Source: Limnoglobus sp. (GTDB taxonomy: Bacteria; Planctomycetota; Planctomycetia; Gemmatales; Gemmataceae). Taken from it: a stretch of 6,138 nt of DNA. This document shows, piece after piece, positions 1 to 5,439 of the stretch (positions within the stretch are counted from its first letter, which is position 1; the number at the start of each line of letters is the position of its first letter). The DNA lies in NCBI GenBank assembly GCA_025353985.1, contig JANXNT010000076.1, positions 1-6,138 of the forward strand, given 5' to 3'. The position numbers and the translations under genes were made by a program. Below the pieces are notes generated by a model. The model saw nothing but the letters and a program-made list of their open reading frames with translations, did no database searches and had not been told where the DNA came from.

Positions 1-1068
1 TTGGCGACGTTCGTCAGTTCCGCGCCCGTGGCACGTTCGCAAGACGCGCCGAGCGACGAATCGATTACCACCTTCGACGGGGTCAAACTCGACGTTAAGT
101 TCTACAAGGCGGCGATTCAGAAGAATAACTCGGTCGTGGTATTGCTCCACGCCTTCGGAAAAGACCCAAATAAGGGCGACTGGGATGGCCTTGCTAAGAC
201 GCTCTCGAAAGAAGGCTTCAACGTCGTCCGCTTCGATTTCCGCGGGCACGGCAAAAGCACCGACGTGATCCCCGAAATGTTCTGGAAGAACGACGTATTC
301 AGCACGTTGAACAAGGCGCACATGAAGGGCGCGGCCAAAGGCACGACGAAGGAAATCCTGATTAAGGATTTCGAAAAGAAGACTGCGTACTTTCCGATGC
401 TCGTCAACGATATCGCAGCGATCCGTTCGCTGATCGACATCAAAAACGACTTGGGCGAAGTCAACGCGAGTTCGATTTACTTCGTAGGGGCTGGCGATGC
501 GGCCACGCTGGGCATGATGTTCATCACCAGCGAATGGCACCGCGATGCCAAACTCCCGAACGTCGCCCCTGCGCTACTCCCGCGATTCGTCTCTGCAACG
601 GGACGCATCTACGGTACGGACCCGGCCGGTCGCGATTACGGTGGCGGCATCTGGTTGTCGCCGACGCGACACCCGAGTGTGAGTACGAACGCCGTCGAAG
701 GCTGGGTATCGAAACACGGGCGCGACACCAACGGTGACATGCGGAAAGAAACGCCGATGCTCTTCGTTCATGGAGAGAAAGATAAAGAAGGCGATCTGTC
801 TTGTAAATACTTCACGAATCAAGTGATGGTTGCAGGTGGCAAAACGTCGCCGAAGCTCGACAAACTCGACTTCACCTTCCTCCGAACCGTCAAAGGCACG
901 GATCTCAAAGGCGTCGATTTGCTCGGCAAAGACGCGACACTCGGCACCGAGAAGATGATTATCGAGTTCTTAAACAAGATGGAAACCGAGCGCAAGAAGA
1001 AGAACCGCACCGCCCGCGAATACAAAAACCCACTGCCTATCGCAGTCAACACGTTCTTGGCGAATTAG
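1..1068 (+). CDS. Secreted alpha/beta-hydrolase-fold protein lacking the catalytic Ser and His (5' end probably cut by the window)
   Basis: The reading frame is open from the first base and ends at TAG 1066-1068. Residues are counted from the TTG at base 1. The first 15 or so (SSAPVARSQDAP) look like the end of a signal peptide whose hydrophobic core lies outside the window, so the gene probably starts upstream and the product is exported. The fold is seen as VVVLLHAFG (46-53), a strand followed by the oxyanion HxFG turn; NVVRFDFRGHGKS (74-86); a nucleophile-elbow position YFVGAGDAATLG (160-171); and TPMLFVHGEKD (251-261), the strand that normally carries the acid. The elbow has Gly where GxSxG hydrolases have Ser, and no His exists after residue 258, so Ser and His of the triad are both missing. 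The C-terminus (330-342) is very basic. Substrate and function are unknown. It may be a binding protein or use other chemistry. The gene converges on xerD with 7 bases between stop codons. Confidence 0.85.
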   Translation: MATFVSSAPVARSQDAPSDESITTFDGVKLDVKFYKAAIQKNNSVVVLLHAFGKDPNKGDWDGLAKTLSKEGFNVVRFDFRGHGKSTDVIPEMFWKNDVFSTLNKAHMKGAAKGTTKEILIKDFEKKTAYFPMLVNDIAAIRSLIDIKNDLGEVNASSIYFVGAGDAATLGMMFITSEWHRDAKLPNVAPALLPRFVSATGRIYGTDPAGRDYGGGIWLSPTRHPSVSTNAVEGWVSKHGRDTNGDMRKETPMLFVHGEKDKEGDLSCKYFTNQVMVAGGKTSPKLDKLDFTFLRTVKGTDLKGVDLLGKDATLGTEKMIIEFLNKMETERKKKNRTAREYKNPLPIAVNTFLAN

Positions 1069-1075
1069 CGACGCC

Positions 1076-1966
1076 TCACCCGCGTGGGTGAAACTTCTTG
1101 TGGATCGCTTTCAGGCGGGTGCGGTCGATGTGCGTGTAGAGTTGCGTCGTCTGAATCGAGGCATGTCCGAGCAGTTCTTGCACCGTTCGCAGGTCGGCCC
1201 CACCGGCGAGCAGATGCGTCGCGAAACTGTGGCGTAGCGTGTGCGGGCTAACCGTCATCGGCAGTTCGGCACGCTGGCAGTATTTCTTGACGAGCATCCA
1301 CAGTACGATTCGCGACAGCGGTTGCCCCGACCGCGACGTGAAAACGTGCTCTTCGCCACCCGCCGTCGCCGCATCCGCGAGGTACGCCCGCAACGACGCA
1401 ATCGCCGGTTTGCCCAACGGCACCACACGTTGTTTGCTCCCCTTGCCGAAGCATTTGCAGAACGCGGAATCCAGGTACAAATCGTGCCGTTTCAGCCCGA
1501 CGACCTCCGACGCCCGGCAACCGGTGGCGTAGAGCGTTTCGAGTAATGCTCGGTCGCGCAAGAAGAAGCGATCCCCCGCTCGCGGTGCGTTCAGTAATGC
1601 ATCAACGCTCTCCGGGGATAGCACGTGCGGCACACGCTGCCACAGTTTCGGCGACGCCAGAAGCTCGACGCTCGACGGGTCGGCTTTTTCTTCGAGTCGC
1701 AGGAAGCGGTAGAACATTCTCAGTGCGGCGAGGTGCCGGGCGATGCTCGGGGCGGCGAGTTCTTCCTCGTGCATGAACGCGATGTAGCGCGATAAATCGC
1801 TGAGCGTTGGTGCGAGATAGTTCGGCAGTTTCGCGATCACCGTCCACTGCGCGTAGCGTTCGAGATCGTGGTTGTACGCGAGAAGTGTATTCTCAGAGAG
1901 GCCGCGTTCGGACTGCAAATAGTGCCGAAACGCGATAATGTCCGACATGAGTTCGTTGAGTGACAT
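1076..1966 (-). CDS. xerD: Tyrosine recombinase XerD
   Basis: Site-specific recombinase of the integrase family that, with XerC, resolves chromosome dimers at dif near the division septum. The 296-aa product matches the usual XerD length of about 298. The N-terminal SAM-like core-binding domain spans about 5-90 (YLQSERGLSENTLLAYNHDL), then ASPKLWQRVPHVLS (104-117) leads into the catalytic domain. All catalytic residues are visible: R151 (ATGCRASEVVGL), K175 (FGKGSKQRVVPLG), H242 and R245 (SPHTLRHSFATHLL), H268 (LLGHASIQTTQ) and nucleophile Y277 (LYTHI). The ending HKKFHPRG and the GADLRTVQ segment favour XerD over XerC. The frame is open back to 2080, but I chose the ATG at 1964-1966 because residues before it overlap rdgB and do not belong to the family. 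That ATG lies 7 bases after the rdgB stop, preceded by a weak GGGTGA site, which suggests translational coupling. Confidence 0.93.
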   Translation of the reverse strand: MSLNELMSDIIAFRHYLQSERGLSENTLLAYNHDLERYAQWTVIAKLPNYLAPTLSDLSRYIAFMHEEELAAPSIARHLAALRMFYRFLRLEEKADPSSVELLASPKLWQRVPHVLSPESVDALLNAPRAGDRFFLRDRALLETLYATGCRASEVVGLKRHDLYLDSAFCKCFGKGSKQRVVPLGKPAIASLRAYLADAATAGGEEHVFTSRSGQPLSRIVLWMLVKKYCQRAELPMTVSPHTLRHSFATHLLAGGADLRTVQELLGHASIQTTQLYTHIDRTRLKAIHKKFHPRG

Positions 1967-1973
1967 CGCGGTT

Positions 1974-2576
1974 TCACCCGAATAAGCGTTGCCGAATCGT
2001 TTGGCGAAGTAATCCGATGGCACGACCGCGATGGCTGAGCGCGTGTTTGACCGTGTTCGAGAGTTCGCCAAACGATGCATGATACTCGGGTATCACGAAT
2101 AGCGGATCGTAACCGAAACCGCCACTACCAGTCGGTTGCATCGCGATGCGGCCCCAACAGCGACCTTCGACGACGGCAACGACGGTGCCCGTCGGGTCGG
2201 CGAGCGCAGCCGTGCTGACGTAGTACGCGGCGCGTTTGTCGCCGTGAAAGTTCGCGAGTTCCTGCAACAGTTTTGAATTGTTTGCGGCATCGTTGCCGTG
2301 GTCGCCTGCCCACCTCGCAGAGTAAATGCCTGGCTGCCCACCGAGTGCCGGTACAACGAGGCCACTATCTTCGCCGAGAACCCATTCGCCCAACAGCGGC
2401 GCGAGCGTCGTCGCTTTCAAGCGTGCGTTTTCCTCGAATGTGGTGCCCGTTTCTTCGATGTCCGCCGGTGCGTTTGCGTACGGCGAAAGGTCGGTCACCT
2501 CGATGAGGCCCGATAGCAGTTCGACGAGTTCGCGCAACTTCTTTTTGTTTCGACTGCCCAGTACGAGTCGCGGCAT
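1974..2576 (-). CDS. rdgB: RdgB/HAM1 family dITP/XTP pyrophosphatase
   Basis: Cytosolic non-canonical purine NTP pyrophosphatase. It hydrolyses dITP, ITP and XTP to the monophosphate and pyrophosphate, which keeps deaminated purines out of DNA and RNA. The product is 200 aa against about 197 for the E. coli protein. Family motifs occur in order: LVLGSRNKKKLREL at the N-terminus (4-17, the SxNxxK phosphate-binding loop), IEETGTTFEENARLKA (40-55), the metal and catalytic segment GEDSGL (68-73, D70), GGQPGIYSARWAG (79-91), the base-recognition segment TGSGGFGYDPLF (149-160) and SHRGRA (181-186). Nothing essential is missing. The frame extends to an ATG at 2651, but that would lie inside rnpB. 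The ATG at 2574-2576 is in the family position and has an AGGA site six bases before it (plus-strand 2583-2586). It follows the rnpB 3' end by about 32 bases and leads directly into xerD. Confidence 0.95.
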   Translation of the reverse strand: MPRLVLGSRNKKKLRELVELLSGLIEVTDLSPYANAPADIEETGTTFEENARLKATTLAPLLGEWVLGEDSGLVVPALGGQPGIYSARWAGDHGNDAANNSKLLQELANFHGDKRAAYYVSTAALADPTGTVVAVVEGRCWGRIAMQPTGSGGFGYDPLFVIPEYHASFGELSNTVKHALSHRGRAIGLLRQTIRQRLFG

Positions 2577-2582
2577 ACTGTG

Positions 2583-2586
2583 TCCT
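2583..2586 (-). promoter_or_regulatory. Shine-Dalgarno AGGA of rdgB
   Basis: The minus strand reads AATCAGGACACAGT immediately before the ATG at 2576, so AGGA sits six bases from the start codon. It lies in the short gap after the rnpB 3' end and decides in favour of this start over the in-frame ATG at 2651. Confidence 0.6.
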
Positions 2587-2608
2587 GATTCGAGTGTGAA
2601 AGATCCCG

Positions 2609-3125
2609 GATTCGGTTCGCCGGTTGGCTTGTAAGCCGGGTTTTGTCCCACCTTGCGGTGATGACGATCATTTCTCTAGCCGCACGGTTACCCGTGCGAT
2701 CGAGCAGCCTACCCGAGGCTCAAACGGATCGGGTCGATCCTCACCTCTGCTCGGCCTTGCTTCCAGTGGGGTTTGCCTAGCCGACGGGTCACCCCGCCGC
2801 TGGTGCGCTCTTACATTAAGGGCTTGCGCCCCGCACCGTTTCACCCTTACCTGTCGGAGCTGTCAGCGATCAGCGGTCAGCTATCAGCCAGGAACAAATT
2901 CAAGGTGTTCCTGGCTTTTGGATCGGCTGATTACTGAAAGCTGACCACTGACAACTCCGCCAGGCGGTTTACTTTCTGTTGCACTGTCCCGCCCGTTGGC
3001 GATTGGCACCGGGAGTACCAAGCGTTACCGAGGGTGGGAGTTACCCACCACTGCACCCTATGAAGCCCGGACTTTCCTCTCGCCACGAATGGCCAGCGAC
3101 CGTCCCACCAACCGACGAACCGAAC
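2609..3125 (-). ncRNA. rnpB: RNase P RNA, bacterial type A, with expanded P12
   Basis: Catalytic RNA of RNase P, which with the RnpA protein cleaves 5' leaders from pre-tRNA. On the minus strand the universally conserved 5' core GAGGAAAGTCCGGGCTTCAT lies at about 3079-3060. AACAGAAAGTAAACCGCC, AGGTAAGGGTGAAA and GGGTAGGCTGCTCGA (2714-2700) follow. The P4 partner ACAAAACCCGGCTTAC lies at 2646-2631. The ends are set by an 18-bp P1 helix pairing 3125-3108 with 2627-2610, with two wobbles. P2 is GACGGTC with GATCGTC. P3 is a very short hairpin capped by TTCG. The gene is about 517 nt, well above the 350-400 nt usual for the type A class. The excess is almost all in P12 (2856-2958, about 103 nt against about 20 in E. 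coli), which is built from heptamers. The 3' end lies about 32 bases before rdgB. The exact termini are inferred from P1 and may be off by a few bases. Confidence 0.95.
2861..2953. repeat. Opposed heptamer repeats forming the P12 arm of RNase P RNA
   Basis: On the plus strand four tandem heptamers (TGTCAGC, GATCAGC, GGTCAGC, TATCAGC) run from 2861 to 2888. Four heptamers of the complementary type (GCTGATT, ACTGAAA, GCTGACC, ACTGACA) run from 2926 to 2953. Between them is a perfect 11-bp hairpin, AGCCAGGAACA (2886-2896) with TGTTCCTGGCT (2906-2916), closing a 9-nt loop. At the base, GGAGCTGTCAG (2856-2866) pairs with CTGACAACTCC (2948-2958) through one wobble. In the heptad register the TCAG cores pair and the spacer bases mostly mismatch, which allows alternative slipped pairings. 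The spacer bases vary between units, so the pattern is not a simple recent copying slip. Confidence 0.85.
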
Positions 3126-3382
3126 TCGCATGGTATCGCCGGAACGTTCGATTGAGAAGGGAACGCGAACGAAGTGGACCAGCGGGGCCGAAATCGCGTC
3201 GGTAGAATCGACGGGTGAGACGTCCGTGTTCGATAGCGATTTGCCACAGGCGATGTCGTCTGGGGCCGTATTGGACTTGAACCACTTTTCCGATTTTCTC
3301 AATTGGAGCAAAGTCCGAGGGCCGGACGGTCGATATTACCGACACAACCGCTACTCGTTTGGGTTGGTCATGGGGATGGGAT
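3126..3382. other. Divergent intergenic region between rnpB and the exported Ig-like protein
   Basis: This stretch of about 257 bp separates two genes transcribed away from each other and must hold the promoters for both. The rnpB promoter candidate is at its left end. For the plus-strand gene I see no convincing -35/-10 pair. TAGAAT at 3203-3208 resembles a -10 box but has no matching -35 at the usual spacing. Open frames crossing this stretch on both strands overlap rnpB or the neighbouring gene and show no family resemblance. Confidence 0.6.
3130..3158 (-). promoter_or_regulatory. Candidate sigma-70-type promoter of rnpB
   Basis: On the minus strand TTCTCA (3158-3153) and TACCAT (3135-3130) are separated by 17 bases, each matching four of six consensus positions. 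Transcription starting six or seven bases on would begin near 3124, which agrees with the 5' end deduced from the P1 helix (3125). The individual hexamers are weak, so the call rests mainly on spacing and position. Confidence 0.4.
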
Positions 3383-5029
3383 ATGAACCTCGCCGCACTA
3401 CTATTGCTTGGGACCGGGCTTGCGGTCGGCCAATCGCCCGTTCCCGCGAATGACTACCAAGCGATGCGGACGCGGTCGATGAAACTCGATCTCGCAGGTA
3501 TCGAACCGGCCGATCAGGCGAAAATCGCGCGTATCGAACTGCTCGTTTCCAGCGACATGGGCCAAACCTGGACCGTCTGGGAAAGCGTCAAACCCGATCA
3601 GTTATTCTTGCCGTTCGTCACCAAAGAAGACGGCACGTATTGGGTGACGAACATGACGGTCTTCAAAAATGGCTCGCGCGATCCCGAAGATCCCACGAAG
3701 ATCGACCGCTCGCAGATTCAAAAACTCCTCATCGATACGACGCTGCCCGTGCTGAAAATCCGTACGGCACAACGTGCGGGCGACGATGTCACGCTCGATT
3801 GGAGCGTCGAGGATCGCAACCCGAACGACGCGAAAACCAAAGTCGAGTGGAAGCCGACGACCGCAGCCGATTCCGCGTGGAAAGCGGTGGTCATTTCCAG
3901 TGCGGACAAGCGATCCGCACGGTTTAACCCGAATGCCAACGACGCGATTGTCGTTCGCATTTCAGTCGAGGATCTCGCGGGAAATGTGGCCGTGCAATCG
4001 AAGGAAATTGCGGGTGTCAGCACGAGCAGTTTCACACCGCCACCCGCACCGGCACTCACGCAGCCACTGCCGAACACGAGTCTCGACACGGGCGGCATTG
4101 TCGCGCCGCAAATTTTGCCACAAGTTGCGCCATTGAGTTTCCCAATGGGACCGAGTGCGCCGGTAATCGACCTCACGGGTGGCATGAAACCGATCGCAGC
4201 AGCCACAATCACGCCGCCGCCCGCGCCGATGGTGCCCATCGCGAGCGGCGCGGGGATCGTGCAACCAACGGCTGCGCCCGCCGTGCCCACGATGGCATTC
4301 GAGCCGGTGAAACCCGAACTGCCGAAGGCGCTGATCGTGAATTTCCTGCGTTTCGAGCTGCCGTACCAGCTCGATGCGGGTCCATCGGGCGTGTCGCGGA
4401 TCGATTTATATTTAACACGCGACGATGGCAAATCGTGGTCGAAGTGGAGCCAACACGACGGCAAGGAATCGCCGTTGCGCGTGGCACTCGATACCCGCGT
4501 CAACCCGCAACCCGAGGGCACGTACGGCTTCCGCCTCGTGCCGATTAGCGGGGCGGGCCTGAGCGAAAGCCTGCCAACCGAGGGTTCGGCTCCCGATTTC
4601 CGCGTGCAAGTCGATGTCACGCCGCCGATGATTAAGATTTTCCAACCGGAAGCCGAACCGAACCAGCGCGATACCTTGTTGCTGAAATGGTCGGTGACGG
4701 ACAAAAATTTGGCGAAGGATTCAGTCGTGCTCGTGGAATGGAGCGAAGGCGCTACGGGGCCGTGGAAAGTTATCGGCGGCAACGAGAGCATCGTGCCCGT
4801 GGCGGCCGGCCTCGGCAGCGATGTGTCGCTGCGAATTCCGAACACCGGCAGTTACGCCTGGAAGTTACCCGCGAACTTGCCGAGCGCGAAAGTGTATCTG
4901 AAAATGACCGCATGGGATGCCGCCGGCAACAAGAGCGAAGTCTCGACGCCATCGCCGGTGCTCGTCGACTTGGTCAAACCCCGCGCGCGAATTCAAGGCA
5001 TCATGCAGCCAACGATTATGAAGCAGTGA
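3383..5029 (+). CDS. Exported protein with duplicated Asp-box-like and Ig-like modules
   Basis: The product has 548 aa. It begins with a short hydrophobic signal-like segment (MNLAALLLLGTGLAVGQS, 1-18) with an uncharged n-region, so it is probably exported. Two similar modules follow. Module A has an Asp-box-like hairpin SSDMGQTW (56-63), EDGTYWV (82-88), then an Ig-like domain opening with DTTLPVLKI (118-126) and containing LDWSVEDRN (138-146), KVEWKP (153-158) and VRISVEDLAGN (191-201). Module B repeats the order: LTRDDGKSW (344-352), PEGTYGFRLV (377-386), DVTPPMIKI (411-419), LKWSVTDKN (434-442), VEWSEG (451-456) and LKMTAWDAAGN (506-516). A Pro/Ala-rich linker (about 216-313) joins them. 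No enzyme active site is apparent. A structural or binding role in the envelope is an inference. I chose the ATG at 3383, with GGGGA six bases upstream, over the in-frame TTG at 3359. Confidence 0.85.
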   Translation: MNLAALLLLGTGLAVGQSPVPANDYQAMRTRSMKLDLAGIEPADQAKIARIELLVSSDMGQTWTVWESVKPDQLFLPFVTKEDGTYWVTNMTVFKNGSRDPEDPTKIDRSQIQKLLIDTTLPVLKIRTAQRAGDDVTLDWSVEDRNPNDAKTKVEWKPTTAADSAWKAVVISSADKRSARFNPNANDAIVVRISVEDLAGNVAVQSKEIAGVSTSSFTPPPAPALTQPLPNTSLDTGGIVAPQILPQVAPLSFPMGPSAPVIDLTGGMKPIAAATITPPPAPMVPIASGAGIVQPTAAPAVPTMAFEPVKPELPKALIVNFLRFELPYQLDAGPSGVSRIDLYLTRDDGKSWSKWSQHDGKESPLRVALDTRVNPQPEGTYGFRLVPISGAGLSESLPTEGSAPDFRVQVDVTPPMIKIFQPEAEPNQRDTLLLKWSVTDKNLAKDSVVLVEWSEGATGPWKVIGGNESIVPVAAGLGSDVSLRIPNTGSYAWKLPANLPSAKVYLKMTAWDAAGNKSEVSTPSPVLVDLVKPRARIQGIMQPTIMKQ

Positions 5030-5058
5030 CGATCCTGGTCGCGTTTCGCGCAGTTGGG

Positions 5059-5361
5059 AATTAGCCGCGACGCGGAGTCCTCGTAGCGGAGCGCGTGCGC
5101 ATTTTGAAGTTGCACGATTTGCAGATATGCCCAGGGGTACGACGTAAGACGTCTAACCCTGGGCTAAAAGATCGAACCCCGTTGGGGTAAATGCACAGCC
5201 AATTCTTACCCCAACGGGGTAAAATCTGACAGACCAGGGTTAGACGTTCCTCGTCGTACCCCTGGGTTACGCTCGTGCGCGTCACCCCGGTTCGGGAGGA
5301 GTCTGGATATGAGTGAAGTCTACGCGCTCCGCTACGCAAAGCCTGCGCGTCGCGGCTAATT
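5059..5361. repeat. 303-bp element of nested inverted repeats, MITE-like
   Basis: Five sets of perfect complementary arms are nested around one centre. The outermost is AATTAGCCGCGACGCG (5059-5074) with 5346-5361, 16 bp. Next is CGTAGCGGAGCGCGT (5082-5096) with 5322-5336, 15 bp. Then come CCCAGGGGTACGACG (5130-5144) with 5252-5266, 15 bp, and ACGTCTAACCCTGG (5149-5162) with 5234-5247, 14 bp. The centre is ACCCCGTTGGGGTAA (5176-5190) with 5206-5220, 15 bp around a 15-nt loop. The parts between the second and third sets are unequal (33 and 55 nt). No transposase is encoded and no target-site duplication is evident. The organisation suggests a non-autonomous mobile or REP-like dispersed repeat, possibly one palindrome inserted in another. 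As RNA it would fold strongly and could limit read-through or stabilise the upstream transcript. Confidence 0.85.
5130..5266. repeat. Inner palindromic unit with two alternative folds
   Basis: This 137-bp core can pair end to end as one long hairpin with a four-base internal loop at 5145-5148 and 5248-5251. It can also form three independent hairpins. The left one pairs CCCAGGG (5130-5136) with CCCTGGG (5157-5163) and GACGT with ACGTC inside it. The middle one is 5176-5220. The right one pairs CCAGGG (5234-5239) with CCCTGG (5260-5265) and GACG with CGTC inside it. Complementarity at both levels suggests that the pairing itself is selected or arose from repeated inverted duplication. Confidence 0.75.
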
Positions 5362-5439
5362 AACTAAAAATGTGTCAATTGTGCGAATAGAGCGCAAACT
5401 GAACTTGTTGCACTCTTCCAATCGCGGTAAAGCCGCTTT

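Larger units (their letters stand above)
5030..5439. other. Gene-free interval, mostly a nested palindromic element
   Basis: This 410-bp stretch lies between two plus-strand genes. Bases 5059-5361 form the inverted-repeat element described separately. The first 29 bases after the stop codon hold nothing I recognise. The last 78 bases before the next gene are AT-richer and would have to contain any promoter, but I see no clear -35/-10 pair there. The odd-length dyad TAAAGCCGCTTTA (5428-5440) ends on the first base of the next start codon. Confidence 0.7.

Noticed and set aside
1076..1091. Hairpin TCACCC-GCGT-GGGTGA as a bidirectional terminator for the convergent genes
   Set aside because: The stem is only 6 bp, has no T tract on either side, and is formed by the last codons of xerD. 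It is too weak to call.
1076..1966. Phage or integron integrase as a sign of a mobile island
   Set aside because: Length, the ASPKL linker and the HPRG ending match housekeeping XerD, and its neighbours are core genes. No attachment site or phage gene is present.
1967..2080. N-terminal extension of xerD to an ATG at 2080
   Set aside because: The 38 extra residues overlap rdgB in another frame and are absent from the XerD family, whose normal N-terminus matches the ATG at 1966.
2624..2944. Plus-strand open frame of 106 codons
   Set aside because: It is antisense to rnpB and includes its conserved 3' core; there is no protein family resemblance.
2861..2953. Heptamer array as a CRISPR or simple satellite
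   Set aside because: The units are only seven bases with no spacers and the two sets are in opposite orientation. They sit exactly where helix P12 of RNase P RNA belongs.
2931..3345. Two minus-strand open frames (2931-3311 and 3058-3345)
   Set aside because: Both run through the conserved core of RNase P RNA on the same strand, so the open frames are incidental.
3130..3453. Plus-strand open frame of 107 codons in the divergent region
   Set aside because: It overlaps the start of the Ig-like protein gene in another frame and the rnpB promoter region. I see no good ribosome binding site and no recognisable motif.
3718..4845. Long minus-strand open frame of 375 codons
   Set aside because: It lies wholly antisense to the exported Ig-like protein gene, whose product has a signal segment and a coherent internal repeat. 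The antisense product has no recognisable family and is rich in Ser, Thr and Gly, typical of a shadow frame in GC-rich DNA.
5061..5339. Minus-strand open frame of 92 codons
   Set aside because: It is the translation of the nested inverted-repeat element; the codons simply read the palindromic arms. Such repeats are often mis-annotated as small hypothetical proteins.
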